A DNA stretch of 64,000 bases from Neisseria mucosa (lineage in GTDB: Bacteria; Pseudomonadota; Gammaproteobacteria; Burkholderiales; Neisseriaceae), in the NCBI RefSeq assembly GCF_013267835.1, contig NZ_CP053939.1:1116001-1180000 (forward strand). Reading direction: 5' to 3'. The notes beneath the pieces were generated by a model, which worked only from the letters and a program-made list of their open reading frames with translations, was not told the origin of the DNA and did not search any database. Positions 12,213 to 22,143 of this stretch are shown one piece after another. Each line of letters opens with the position of its first letter. Positions within the stretch are counted from its first letter, which is position 1. Position numbers and translations under genes: made by a program.

Positions 12213-13118
12213 TCAGACGGCACGTCTTCCATATTGCATCAGCGCCAATCCGATTACGGCCGCCAAACAGCCGGCAACCAAGGAAACATGCAATGCCTCG
12301 CCCAAAAACCAAGCGGAACACAAAATGCCGAATACCGGCACCAAAGTGATGTACGCCGCCGCGCTGCCTGCGCCCAAAGTCTTCACGCCCTCGAAGTACC
12401 ACGCATAGCTCAAGACCGTTGCACCGACAGACAAGCCAATCAAAGCAAACCAGCCCCTGCCGTCCATTTCGGCAAGCATACCAAACGGCAGGCCGTCTGA
12501 AATCAGCGCAGGCGGCAGCAACATCATTGCACCCAACCAAGCGGTGGCCACGGTAACCGTCAGCGCGTCAATCCCCTGCAACACCGCCCGGCCTATCATC
12601 GTATAAGTAACCAAGCAGCAAAGGCTGCAAAACACCAGCACTTCGCCCCACCCTATGCCGCCGCCCGACAAAAATGCCGCAATCTCGCCATGCGTGACCG
12701 CCCATATCGAGCCTGCCACTGCCAACAACATGCCCGACACAATCTTGCCGTTGAGTTTTTCGCCAAACAGCAAAGCCGCAAAAAACATCGTCAACACAGG
12801 ATTGAACGTGACCAACACCGTCGCCCTTGAAGCAGGAATCCGCTGCAAACCCAGCATAGACAACACAGTAAAACCAAATACGCCGAATGCTGCCGCCAAT
12901 GCCAAACCAAGCCATTGTTTACGCGACAAAACCGCCAAAGTACGCAACCGATACCGTGCAAACAGCCAACCCAAAAGCAAGATCGCCGCCGTCAAAAAGC
13001 GCAGCATACCGCCCGTTAAAGGCGGCAGCGCCTGTCCCAACATCCGCCCCATCGGCCAAGATGCGCCCCAAAACGCCGCCATGCCCAATAGTTTTAGATG
13101 GATTGCCAAATGTTTCAT
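12213..13118 (-). CDS. EamA/DMT-family exporter
   Basis: About 301 aa, ten predicted membrane helices in two five-helix repeats (RhaT/EamA fold), starting with the typical [10 protein letters not shown] motif in helix 1. Family members export amino acids or other metabolites; the substrate cannot be read from the sequence. ATG at 13118 is preferred over the GTG two codons upstream. Its stop lies about 55 bases upstream of the bioA start on the same strand, so it may be co-transcribed with biotin genes, but no biotin role is claimed. Confidence 0.85.
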   Translation of the reverse strand: MKHLAIHLKLLGMAAFWGASWPMGRMLGQALPPLTGGMLRFLTAAILLLGWLFARYRLRTLAVLSRKQWLGLALAAAFGVFGFTVLSMLGLQRIPASRATVLVTFNPVLTMFFAALLFGEKLNGKIVSGMLLAVAGSIWAVTHGEIAAFLSGGGIGWGEVLVFCSLCCLVTYTMIGRAVLQGIDALTVTVATAWLGAMMLLPPALISDGLPFGMLAEMDGRGWFALIGLSVGATVLSYAWYFEGVKTLGAGSAAAYITLVPVFGILCSAWFLGEALHVSLVAGCLAAVIGLALMQYGRRAV

Positions 13119-13254
13119 AATCACAATAAATGGATAACTTGGATAATCGGTTTAGAAAACGTACAAGCGCAGTTTGGAAGGATAAATTTCCTTAGCCGCC
13201 GATACTTGATAGAGTTTGCGCGGATAAAATACTACGCTGAATCATTACGGAAAC

Positions 13255-13300
13255 AAAGGCCGTCTGAAAGACTGAAACCCAGCTTTTTCAGACGGCCTTT
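13255..13300 (-). terminator. DUS-pair terminator after trpB
   Basis: Perfect 15-bp DUS-containing arms with a 16-base loop, 20 bases past the trpB stop; T tract on the minus strand side. Confidence 0.8.
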
Positions 13301-13319
13301 ACTGCTCAATCAATAAGGC

Positions 13320-14585
<1,266 letters not shown>

Positions 14586-14634
14586 GTAAAAATTGTCAGC
14601 AATTATAGCCGTTTTCCATTCATCTTGTCGGCAA

Positions 14635-15045
14635 CTAATTGAATAATAATATCAGCAGACAAAATAGGAACAACAGCGTACTGCTCGATGTTGCAAGCAA
14701 TGCCGCACCCAACGGCGGCGCAATATATTTTTCTTCGTTTTTGTTTCTCAGGCATATTTTTAGTGCCAACATTCCCAGCCACAATGCCAGCAACCAACAA
14801 CCCAGAAAGTTAAGCACAAGCAAAGCAATAATCAACTCATTGGTATTTATGGTACTTGTGTTCAAAAATATCCAATTAAGGCCGTTAACAGACATAATGA
14901 CTGCAGATATTTGTATCACATACAAAAGCGTTCCGCCCAATAATATCTTGATATGCCATTGTTTGGCCTTCAGCCACACTGAGACGACATTAAAAAGCCA
15001 CCACAAAGCCATAAACGTCATTAAAGAGATTTCATAACGGTCCAT
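14635..15045 (-). CDS. Small polytopic membrane protein, unknown function
   Basis: A 136-aa protein with about four hydrophobic segments (near residues 5-22, 33-52, 70-95 and 110-136) joined by short polar loops, and a very hydrophobic Leu/Phe-rich C-terminus. No family recognised. It starts 4 bases after the stop of the glycosylase-family gene, so the two are probably one transcript. The region is more AT-rich than its neighbours, which may mean a recent arrival. Confidence 0.7.
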   Translation of the reverse strand: MDRYEISLMTFMALWWLFNVVSVWLKAKQWHIKILLGGTLLYVIQISAVIMSVNGLNWIFLNTSTINTNELIIALLVLNFLGCWLLALWLGMLALKICLRNKNEEKYIAPPLGAALLATSSSTLLFLFCLLILLFN

Positions 15046-15049
15046 CGTC

Positions 15050-15652
15050 CTACTCCTGAAAAACAGTCAATCCAGCCGTTTCAAAAAAAGCCCGATACGC
15101 CGCCACTTTTTTCGCCAAACTCAAAGGATAGGCACGCGAAGTCGAAGGCAGGCGCGTCAAGGTCAACTCACGCCCCGCATAGGGAAACGGTACTGTTTCG
15201 CCTGTCTTCGGCATTTTCATGCCGCTGCCTTGAATCTCCAACAAAATTTCGGTTGCCTTACCGCCGGTGGTGCAAAGATGGCAGCACTCGGGCATTTGCG
15301 CCAATACTGCCGCCAAATCGACGGTTTCTATCACTTTTAAAAACTTATCCGAAGCATTGCCATGTTCGCGTATTGCCTTCAATACGGTCGGACAGGATGC
15401 AATGCCCTTCTCACTTAAAAACGCTTTGATTTTATCGGCATCAAACGCCTTTTCGCCCTGCTTTTGAAAATGCGCCGCATCGCCGAAAAACACCAGCCCG
15501 TACACGCGCCACATATCGTTTTGAAAATTCGGATAATGAAACTGCATCGCGTGTTTTTCTTCTTTAGGCGGAAACGTCCCCATCATCATGACCGTTGCCT
15601 GCGGCGGCAACAAGGCTGCGAAGGGGTGGGACTCAACGATTGGCTCTTGCAT
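15050..15652 (-). CDS. Uracil-DNA glycosylase superfamily protein
   Basis: A 200-aa protein. The N-terminal block HPFAALLPPQATVMMMGTFPP has the superfamily's motif A position (GTFPP instead of GQDPY), followed by the block YPNFQNDMWRV and a late LPSTSRAY block matching the motif that inserts into DNA (HPS in classical UDG). This arrangement resembles the deoxyinosine/mismatch-type branch. It would excise damaged bases in the cytoplasm. Lack of the classical Asp in motif A means activity and base choice are uncertain. It lies between trpF and trpB on the same strand. Confidence 0.75.
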   Translation of the reverse strand: MQEPIVESHPFAALLPPQATVMMMGTFPPKEEKHAMQFHYPNFQNDMWRVYGLVFFGDAAHFQKQGEKAFDADKIKAFLSEKGIASCPTVLKAIREHGNASDKFLKVIETVDLAAVLAQMPECCHLCTTGGKATEILLEIQGSGMKMPKTGETVPFPYAGRELTLTRLPSTSRAYPLSLAKKVAAYRAFFETAGLTVFQE

Positions 15653-15688
15653 ATCTGTATTCCGGTTGCTTTGAATTCAAACAAAATT

Positions 15689-16309
15689 TCAGACGGCCTT
15701 TACTGCCTGAATAAACGCCGCCATTTTCTCTCTGCTCTTAACCCCGCCGGAGATTTCCACGCCGCCGGACACATCCACCGCCGCCGCGCCACTGATTTTC
15801 ACCGCTTCGGCAACGTTTTCCGCAGTCAATCCGCCGGCAAGTATCCACGGTTTGCCGATATTGCCGTGCAACATGGTCCAGTCGAAACTTTGTCCCGTAC
15901 CGCCGTATTCGGTCGGATGATAGGCATCAAACAACAAGGCGCGGGCATTCGGAAATTTGGCACAGGCCGTCTGAATATCGGCAGCGGACTGTACACGCAC
16001 GGCCTTCAAATACGGGCGGTCAAACCGACGGCAAAAATCATCGTCTTCATCGCCGTGAAACTGAATCACATCTATCGGCACCTGACGCAAAATCTCACGG
16101 ATGGCTTGCTCGTTTTCATTCACAAACAAGGCCACTACCGATACAAACGGCGGCAGGTTTTTCACAACCGCCTGTGCCTGCTCAATACTCACAGCCCGTT
16201 TACTCTTGGCGTAAAACACCAGCCCGATGGCATCCGCACCCAATTCGGCCGCAGCCAGCGCGTCTTCAGGTCGGGTAATACCGCAAATTTTGGTGCGTAT
16301 GGTGTTCAT
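15689..16309 (-). CDS. trpF: Phosphoribosylanthranilate isomerase
   Basis: A 206-aa TIM-barrel with the family opening [15 protein letters not shown] (catalytic Cys) and the C-terminal phosphate site ([11 protein letters not shown]), preceded by [10 protein letters not shown]. It converts PRA to CdRP in tryptophan synthesis. The last codons and the TGA stop (Ala-Val-Lys-Ala-Val-stop) are encoded by an AGGCCGTCTGA uptake sequence. The reading frame has therefore absorbed a DUS as its terminus. Confidence 0.96.
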   Translation of the reverse strand: MNTIRTKICGITRPEDALAAAELGADAIGLVFYAKSKRAVSIEQAQAVVKNLPPFVSVVALFVNENEQAIREILRQVPIDVIQFHGDEDDDFCRRFDRPYLKAVRVQSAADIQTACAKFPNARALLFDAYHPTEYGGTGQSFDWTMLHGNIGKPWILAGGLTAENVAEAVKISGAAAVDVSGGVEISGGVKSREKMAAFIQAVKAV

Positions 16310-16362
16310 GGCGATGGCCTTTTTAAACAGATGGGGCGGATATTATATAGTTAACAAACACA

Positions 16363-16414
16363 AAGTTTAAGGCCGTCTGAACATGAAATATCAAGTTCAG
16401 ACGGCCTTAAACTT
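16363..16414. terminator. Extended DUS hairpin, 20-bp perfect arms
   Basis: Both arms contain the DUS plus matching flanks (AAGTTTAA on the outside, C on the inside) with a 12-base loop. It lies 11 bases after the stop of the remnant reading frame on the minus strand, as a terminator would. Confidence 0.75.
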
Positions 16415-16425
16415 CAAAACAACCA

Positions 16426-16497
16426 TCAGCCGATAATATTGGCGGCCGTCAGCTGCGCAGCGTCTTCGTTGTAGAAGCGCAAGAACTCTGTGCTGCC
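16426..16497 (-). pseudogene. 3' remnant of a lost gene
   Basis: A frame of 23 codons ending in TGA has good coding character (STEFLRFYNEDAAQL, then TAANIIG). It is preceded directly by an in-frame TAA and AT-rich noncoding sequence, and is followed by a strong DUS terminator. It looks like the surviving C-terminus of a deleted gene. The parent protein was not recognised. Confidence 0.45.
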
Positions 16498-16689
16498 TTA
16501 GGCTCTGCTTGATATACAGAATATCATACCGATAATTACTAATAACTTTGTAATTATTTTTCTCTTTTCTATTTGCCTATTATTTAATCAAATTTAGTTT
16601 ATTCTTTATTATCAATAATTAAACCAAACTATCCACAATTGGATTCACACAAAATTTGGATAATGCCCGTCAATAATAAAAAAATATCA

Positions 16690-16720
16690 AGGCCGTCTGA
16701 AAAAGTCTTTCAGACGGCCT
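16690..16720 (-). terminator. DUS-pair terminator after comEC
   Basis: 13-bp arms AGGCCGTCTGAAA and complement with a 5-base loop, 11 bases beyond the comEC stop. Confidence 0.8.
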
Positions 16721-16730
16721 GTTATCCTTT

Positions 16731-18956
16731 TTACTCAAACGGTTTCTTCTGCCAATAAAACTTATCCTTTTTTAGGCGGCCTCGGAACACATCATCTTGC
16801 CCCAAAACAAACACCAATGCGCCTGACAAATCTGTTCTCAACAAAGTAATGCCGTGCGCACGGACACGATTTTGTACGGCAATGGTCGGATGTTTGTAGG
16901 CATTGGCATAGCCGCTGGATGCCACGGCATATTGCGGCGAAACCGTATGCAGAAAGCTGCCTGACGAAGCCGTGCTGCTGCCGTGATGTCCCAATACCAA
17001 CACTTGGCTATACAACGCATTGCCGTATTTCTCAATCAAACCGGCCTCGCCCTTCACGCCCAAATCGCCGGTTATCAACAAGGCTTGGCCGTTTGCCACG
17101 ACACGCAATACGCAGCTTTGATCGTTATCTTCCTTACCCGTATTTTCAGACGGCCTGAGCAACTCGAAATCTACGCCGTCCCATTGCCATTTGTCTTCTT
17201 GGCAAAACTCTGCATTCGGATAAAACTCAGGTTGTCCGGCAAGCAATTTATCGGTACCAACAGCCGCTACACTTTGAAAACCGCCGTCATGGTCAATATC
17301 ATGGTGCGACAAAATCAAGCTGTCCAAACGGCGCACACCCATCGCGTTCAAACTCGGCACAATACCTGTTTGCGCCACTTGCTCCGTTCCCGTATCAAAC
17401 AAAAGATTGCGGTTGCGCGTTTGTATCAACACCGACAAACCTTGCCCCGCATCCATCACCGTAACTCTTGCCACCCCCTCCTCCAACTTGGCAGGATGGT
17501 AAAACACAAAACCCAATAAAACCAAACATGCCCAAGGTTTCAAGCCCATTCCTTTAGGCAGCAATAACAGCAAAGCCGCCATCATCGCCAACACCAGCAA
17601 AGGCACGGGCGTCGCTGCAACGGCAAATTCAGGCGATACCGTAGCCAGCCATACCAAACCGCGTAAAGTATATTCCGCCAAAAATGCCGCTACCAACTGG
17701 ACAGGTTCAAACGGAAAAACTGAACCCAGCAAAGCCAACGGCGTCAACACCCAAGAAAACCAAGGAATAGCCAGCGCATTAACCAAGGGACTGAGCAAAG
17801 GTAACGAAGCAAACAAATAGCCCAGCAATACCACCGACAATACCGTCGCCGCCCATTGTCCCCGTACAGCCAAACGCCAGCCCGACTCTTTCAGACGGCC
17901 TGATGAAACCCAAATCAAAGCAGCAACCAAGCCGAAAGACAACCACGTTCCCACACCCAATACGGCCAACGGGTCCAACAACAAAACAACGGCCAAAACC
18001 TGCCACCATGCCGCCCAACCCGAGCCGCTACTGCCGCGCCACCATGCCCACGCAAACGAAGCCAACATCAACACACTGCGTTGCGTCGGTACGGAAAAAC
18101 CGGCCAAAAGCGCATAAAACAAAGCCCCGGCAACACCGCCGGCCAATATCCACACACGCGGTTTCGCCGGAATCCACGGCAAGTAACGGAAAACCCGCTT
18201 GATCAGCCAGGCAAACAATACCGCCACCATCGTTACATGCAAGCCCGAAATACTGACCAAGTGCGTCAGCCCCAAAGGACGGAATGCCTGCCACAAAGGC
18301 GGCCGTAACGCCGATTGCTCACCAATACTCAAAGCACGCATCAACCCTATGCCGTCTGAAAACTCAGGATATTTGTCCGCCGTTCCCTGCCAACTTCGGC
18401 TTACCGCATCACGTATATTAGCCAAACCGAAAGCACCGCCTTGCCGCACAAGTTTCCTATCGCGCCCCAAAGTACCCATGCCGTCGATACCATTGGCCAA
18501 AGCCCATGTTTCACGGTTCAAACCGCGCACATTCACTTCACCGATTACCGGCCTTACCCGCGCCGACACAGACCACCGACTGCCCACCGTCCAATCGCGC
18601 CGCTGATAATCTGACAACATCAAATCAAAAGCCTGACCACGCTCATCCCAAGCCCTTGCCGCAAACTGCACGCGCCGACCATCATCACGCGGCATATCCG
18701 CCACTTCAACCGTTAAAACTTTAGCCGCCACCTCCCCTACAGGCCATTGATCGGCCAAAACCAGCCCGGTCCGCCACACACCAAACGCCATGCCCATGCA
18801 GACGGCCAGCGCCAACCAAGCCACAGCAAATCTTCGACACAACGCAAGCGCACCCATCATTACAGACAACCAAGCCCACCATGGCGGCACAAACGGCAAC
18901 GCAAACGAAAGCACTACCCCAACCACCCAAGCAGGCAACACAAACCGCCACGCCAT
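16731..18956 (-). CDS. comEC: DNA internalization competence protein ComEC/Rec2 (ComA)
   Basis: A 741-aa inner-membrane channel protein for natural transformation. It has N-terminal helices, an OB-like region (about 60-180), the central Competence domain with many helices (about 200-460, including SISGLHVTMVA), and a C-terminal metallo-beta-lactamase-like domain with LSHHDIDHDGG, ITGDLG and LGHHGSSTA. In Neisseria it moves one DNA strand into the cytoplasm after DUS-specific pilin uptake. All metal-ligand motifs are present, so it looks functional. It is monocistronic. Confidence 0.95.
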   Translation of the reverse strand: MAWRFVLPAWVVGVVLSFALPFVPPWWAWLSVMMGALALCRRFAVAWLALAVCMGMAFGVWRTGLVLADQWPVGEVAAKVLTVEVADMPRDDGRRVQFAARAWDERGQAFDLMLSDYQRRDWTVGSRWSVSARVRPVIGEVNVRGLNRETWALANGIDGMGTLGRDRKLVRQGGAFGLANIRDAVSRSWQGTADKYPEFSDGIGLMRALSIGEQSALRPPLWQAFRPLGLTHLVSISGLHVTMVAVLFAWLIKRVFRYLPWIPAKPRVWILAGGVAGALFYALLAGFSVPTQRSVLMLASFAWAWWRGSSGSGWAAWWQVLAVVLLLDPLAVLGVGTWLSFGLVAALIWVSSGRLKESGWRLAVRGQWAATVLSVVLLGYLFASLPLLSPLVNALAIPWFSWVLTPLALLGSVFPFEPVQLVAAFLAEYTLRGLVWLATVSPEFAVAATPVPLLVLAMMAALLLLLPKGMGLKPWACLVLLGFVFYHPAKLEEGVARVTVMDAGQGLSVLIQTRNRNLLFDTGTEQVAQTGIVPSLNAMGVRRLDSLILSHHDIDHDGGFQSVAAVGTDKLLAGQPEFYPNAEFCQEDKWQWDGVDFELLRPSENTGKEDNDQSCVLRVVANGQALLITGDLGVKGEAGLIEKYGNALYSQVLVLGHHGSSTASSGSFLHTVSPQYAVASSGYANAYKHPTIAVQNRVRAHGITLLRTDLSGALVFVLGQDDVFRGRLKKDKFYWQKKPFE

Positions 18957-19083
18957 GAACGTTTCCCTTAAATTATGATTATTAGATATGTAATAATAAA
19001 TGCTTTTAGTAGATTATGACAAATGTCGATTAACCGTTATCAGATAAAAGATATGCTTAAATTATTTCAAAGCCGATAGACGC

Positions 19084-19118
19084 AAAAAAGCGCAATCTGA
19101 AACAGATTGCGCTTTTTT
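19084..19118 (-). terminator. tRNA operon terminator
   Basis: Perfect 16-bp arms with a 3-base loop, ending in six T on either strand. It lies 6 bases past the tRNA-Glu CCA end. It has no DUS. Confidence 0.9.
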
Positions 19119-19124
19119 ATAAAC

Positions 19125-19199
19125 TGGCACGCCCACGGGGAATCGAACCCCGGTTACCGCCGTGAAAGGGCGATGTCCTAACCGCTAGACGATGGGCGC
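19125..19199 (-). tRNA. tRNA-Glu (TTC)
   Basis: The cloverleaf folds with acceptor GCGCCCA/TGGGCGT, T-arm GGTTCGATTCC and anticodon loop CTTTCAC, giving anticodon TTC. CCA is encoded. It is transcribed after tRNA-Arg. Confidence 0.97.
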
Positions 19200-19211
19200 G
19201 GAGATTTTCTG

Positions 19212-19288
19212 TGGCGCACCCGGAGCGATTCGAACGCCCGACCCTCTGGTTCGTAGCCAGATACTCTATCCAACTGAGCTACGAGTGC
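19212..19288 (-). tRNA. tRNA-Arg (ACG)
   Basis: A 77-nt gene with acceptor GCACTCG/CGGGTGC, D-arm AGCTCAGTTGGATAGAG, anticodon loop CTACGAA (anticodon ACG, read as ICG) and encoded CCA. It is first in a two-tRNA transcript. Confidence 0.97.
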
Positions 19289-19304
19289 ATCAAGAAAGAT
19301 TCGA

Positions 19305-19333
19305 ATTATAGAGAGTGGACTGTTTCCTGTCAA
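19305..19333 (-). promoter_or_regulatory. Consensus sigma-70 promoter of tRNA-Arg/tRNA-Glu
   Basis: On the minus strand TTGACA, a 17-base spacer, then TATAAT: an exact consensus promoter ending 17 bases before tRNA-Arg. Confidence 0.92.
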
Positions 19334-19403
19334 GCGTTTTATTTGGAAAACTTGCAGACAGCGTGTAAAATGCGCATTTGCTATTGAATTTACAGAGAAT
19401 AAA

Positions 19404-20795
19404 ATGTCAGATTTCGCACGCTGGCCGCTCTTATCCGAAGCATTTTCCCGTTTGGGACGGCCTGTGGTCGTGGTGGATTTGGAGACGACCGGTGGAAATT
19501 TCTATCAAGACAGGATAACGGAAGTCGCCCTTGTTCGTTTTGAGCAAGGACGCGCCACACATTACGAGCAATTGGTCAATCCTTGCCGCAGCATTCCCGA
19601 ATTTGTTGCCAGGCTGACCGGAATTCATGATGAAACGGTGAAAAACGCGCCTGTCTTTGCCGATATTGCAGCCGATTTGTTGCCACTGTTGCAAGGTGCA
19701 GTGGTTGTTGCCCACAACAGCCGCTTTGACTACACCTTCCTGCGCCACGAATTTGCCCGTATCCATACTGACTTTGCCGCACCCTCGCTCTGTACGGTTC
19801 AACTGTCGCGCCGCCTGTATCCTGAGTTTTACAAACACAGCCTCGACAGCATTATCGAACGCACCGGCATTCAGACGGCCAACCGCCACCGCGCCATGAC
19901 CGATGTTGTCGCATTGTGTGATTATCTCGAATTAAGTTTGACAGAAAAAAATCACCAACAATGGGATGAACATGTCCGTGTGTTGATGAATCCGAAAATG
20001 TTGCCCACTTGGCTGCCTGATTCGCTCGCCCAACAGCTCTATACCCTGCCCGACAGTTACGGCGTATTGGTTTGGTTTGACCATTTCGGCAAAGCTCAGG
20101 CCATTGAAGCACACGAACGCGCATACAGTGAAACCGCCACCCTGCTGCACAGCAAAAAACTGCCGCCGCACATCAAAGCCGCAGCCTCCATCCGTTTTAT
20201 TCCGGCAGTCGGTCAGCTCCATACATTATGGCTCAAAGCCCAGACCATGCAGGAATACCAACTGATGCCGTCTGAAAAATCCACATCGTTTTCAACCGTC
20301 CGCTTTATCGCTGATGAACACGGTAGCCTTCAAGCACGCATTGTCTTGTTAAATAGCGGCACCAGAAACTGGCGTCCATACGGTTTGTTTGCCCACAAAA
20401 AAGCAGCCAAACGCGCTTTGGCGCAATGGTCGCAAGAACACAGACTCTGCCCGGATTCGCTCAATATTTTGCCGACCAGCTACGCAAAGGGCGAACCCTG
20501 CCCTGTCGAGGCTGTCGGAAAATGCAACGGCAACTGCCGCCAGCCAAACGGTATCAAACATCAAAACCAACGCATTACCGAGCTTGCCGCCCTACTCCCT
20601 GTAACCGATTGGGGCAAAGCGCACGAAATTGAAATTACCGAAACCGACCCCCTGACCGGAAACAGCATTACCCTGCTCTGCGCCGGCGGTGCGTTGGCTT
20701 TGCCTGACGGCAGCTGGTATTTCGACAGCAGCCTGCCTATCGTGATTAAAAACAAATTCAGGCAAGACAAAGAAAATATCCGTCTGATTGCTTAA
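19404..20795 (+). CDS. DnaQ-type 3'-5' exonuclease fused to a degenerate UvrC/Cho-like domain
   Basis: A 463-aa protein. Residues ~20-180 form a DEDDh exonuclease: VVDLETTGG (Asp, Glu), AHNSRFDYTFL (Asp), and HRAMTDV (His, Asp). Residues ~205-400 resemble the GIY-YIG half of UvrC/Cho, ending in a Cys-rich block (CPVEAVGKCNGNCR) typical of that family. The GIY and YIG motifs read GVL and AIE, so the nuclease half looks inactive. Comparable fusions are annotated as DNA polymerase III epsilon-like proteins. The role is probably in DNA repair; it is not the core DnaQ. Confidence 0.82.
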   Translation: MSDFARWPLLSEAFSRLGRPVVVVDLETTGGNFYQDRITEVALVRFEQGRATHYEQLVNPCRSIPEFVARLTGIHDETVKNAPVFADIAADLLPLLQGAVVVAHNSRFDYTFLRHEFARIHTDFAAPSLCTVQLSRRLYPEFYKHSLDSIIERTGIQTANRHRAMTDVVALCDYLELSLTEKNHQQWDEHVRVLMNPKMLPTWLPDSLAQQLYTLPDSYGVLVWFDHFGKAQAIEAHERAYSETATLLHSKKLPPHIKAAASIRFIPAVGQLHTLWLKAQTMQEYQLMPSEKSTSFSTVRFIADEHGSLQARIVLLNSGTRNWRPYGLFAHKKAAKRALAQWSQEHRLCPDSLNILPTSYAKGEPCPVEAVGKCNGNCRQPNGIKHQNQRITELAALLPVTDWGKAHEIEITETDPLTGNSITLLCAGGALALPDGSWYFDSSLPIVIKNKFRQDKENIRLIA

Positions 20796-20799
20796 AACA

Positions 20800-20832
20800 A
20801 GGCCGTCTGAAAACCAAATTTTCAGACGGCCT
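20800..20832 (+). terminator. DUS-pair terminator
   Basis: 14-bp arms AGGCCGTCTGAAAA and complement with a 5-base loop, 5 bases past the exonuclease gene stop. Confidence 0.8.
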
Positions 20833-20834
20833 GA

Positions 20835-20973
20835 TGTGGATAACTTTCCGCTTTATTCTCAACACAAAAACTGCCTAAATTTTAATCAGAACTTATTTTT
20901 ATAATAGCAATCAAATACTAAACCAATTTATACACAAGCTGTTCACACAATTTTCAATGAAAGCTGTGTATAC
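20835..20973. other. AT-rich intergenic stretch with DnaA-box-like sites
   Basis: TGTGGATAA at 20835-20843 (complement of TTATCCACA) and TTATACACA at 20928-20936 both fit the DnaA consensus TTATNCACA; TGTGTATAC at 20965-20973 is one base off. The spacer between is very AT-rich. Function is not established; the sites may be fortuitous or a DnaA-titration or regulatory site for the downstream HAD gene. Confidence 0.35.
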
Positions 20974-20992
20974 CCAGCCCAACGAGTAAACC

Positions 20993-21784
20993 ATGAACAA
21001 CCCTGCAATCATCTTCTTTGACATCGACGACACCCTCTACCGCAAATACACGGATACCTTGCGCCCTTCGGTTGCCCAAGCCATGCGCGCATTAAAAGCC
21101 AAAGGCATTTTGACTGCCATTGCCACCGGCCGTCCGGAAGCCGCCTTTCCCACCAAAGTCAAAGCCTTGATTCAAGAATGCGGCATCGACATGCTCGTTA
21201 CCATCAACGGCCAATATATTTCCTTTCGCGGCGAACCCCTGCAAAGTTACCCGTTGAATATTGCCGACATCGAAACCGCCATCAACCTGCTTGAACAACA
21301 CAAAATAGACTACGCATTCGTCAACAACCAAGAAATTGCCGTTTCCTCCCATTCGCCGCGCGTTGTCGAAGGCTTATCACATATCTTGCCCAACTTCCTG
21401 ACTGACAAAGAATATTTCCGCAAACAGCCTGTTTATCAAATGTTGGTCTTTGTGGATGAGGAAGAAGAAAAAATCCTGCAACCGCTGATTCAACAACACG
21501 GCTTCAAATCCGTCCGCTGGCATGAATATGCTGTGGACCTGCTGCGCAAAGAAGGTTCAAAAGCACGGGGCATCGCCCACGCAGTGGAAAAACTGGGAAT
21601 TGATATGAGCAAAGTAATGGCGTTCGGCGACAGCTTCAACGACTTTGAAATGCTGTCAACCGTCGGCTTTGGCGTTGCCATGGGCAATGGCGAAGAAGCG
21701 GCCAAAGCCGCCGCACAATTCGTCTGCCCAAGTGTCGATGAAGATGGTGTATTGCGCGGCTTGCAAGAGTTGGGCGTAATTTAA
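20993..21784 (+). CDS. Cof-type HAD phosphatase
   Basis: A 263-aa HAD-superfamily IIB hydrolase with motif I FFDIDDTLYRKY (nucleophile Asp and acid Asp), motif II Thr in ATGRPEA, and motif IV GDSFNDFEML. The C2-type cap lies at about residues 85-185. Substrates are typically phosphosugars or flavin/pyridoxal phosphates. No operon partner is evident. Confidence 0.88.
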   Translation: MNNPAIIFFDIDDTLYRKYTDTLRPSVAQAMRALKAKGILTAIATGRPEAAFPTKVKALIQECGIDMLVTINGQYISFRGEPLQSYPLNIADIETAINLLEQHKIDYAFVNNQEIAVSSHSPRVVEGLSHILPNFLTDKEYFRKQPVYQMLVFVDEEEEKILQPLIQQHGFKSVRWHEYAVDLLRKEGSKARGIAHAVEKLGIDMSKVMAFGDSFNDFEMLSTVGFGVAMGNGEEAAKAAAQFVCPSVDEDGVLRGLQELGVI

Positions 21785-21796
21785 TTATCAAATCAA

Positions 21797-21826
21797 AAGG
21801 CCGTCTGAAAATGTTCAGACGGCCTT
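21797..21826. terminator. Bidirectional DUS-pair terminator
   Basis: 13-bp arms AAGGCCGTCTGAA with a 4-base loop between the converging HAD gene and DUF2788 gene. Confidence 0.8.
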
Positions 21827-21848
21827 GTTCTATCTATAAACTTCCTGC

Positions 21849-22055
21849 TTATTTCGGCAATACCAAAAAGCTAATCAGCAATTCTTTGAATACAAATCCA
21901 AACACGCCCAAGCCCAAAACCAAGAAGAGCATGGCAATGCCGAATTTGCCGGCCTTGGATTCTTTACCCAAGTTCCAAACGATAAAACCCAAAAAGATAA
22001 TCAGGCCGGTGAGGAGGATCTTCATTGCCCACGAGGCGAATTCTGCTTCAGACAT
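21849..22055 (-). CDS. DUF2788 family small membrane protein
   Basis: A 68-aa protein with two membrane helices (about 10-27 and 38-64) around the conserved loop NLGKESKAGKFG, the hallmark of DUF2788 proteins. Function is unknown. It is just downstream of metZ in orientation but separated from it by converging signals, so it appears to be transcribed alone. Confidence 0.83.
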   Translation of the reverse strand: MSEAEFASWAMKILLTGLIIFLGFIVWNLGKESKAGKFGIAMLFLVLGLGVFGFVFKELLISFLVLPK

Positions 22056-22094
22056 TATTTTTTCCTTTTATTCTTAAGATGTGTGTTTGATTGC

Positions 22095-22131
22095 TTTCAG
22101 ACGGCCTATTAAATTTTAAGGCCGTCTGAAA
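22095..22131 (-). terminator. DUS-pair hairpin after metZ
   Basis: TTTCAGACGGCCT and its complement, 13-base arms, with an 11-base loop, about 12 bases past the metZ stop. Confidence 0.7.
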
Positions 22132-22143
22132 TTTGTTTTTAGA

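Larger units (their letters stand above)
16310..16730. other. 421-bp intergenic region, AT-rich with gene remnant
   Basis: Between trpF and comEC. It contains the long DUS hairpin at 16363-16414, a short 3' coding remnant at 16426-16497, about 180 bases of AT-rich sequence (16505-16685) including TATCCACAA near 16630, and the comEC terminator. I see no intact gene. The AT-rich part may carry the trpF promoter or be decayed sequence. Confidence 0.6.

Noticed and set aside
20835..20973. Chromosomal origin of replication
   Set aside because: No dnaA, dnaN, parAB or gidA nearby and gene orientation does not switch consistently here; kept only as a DnaA-site observation.
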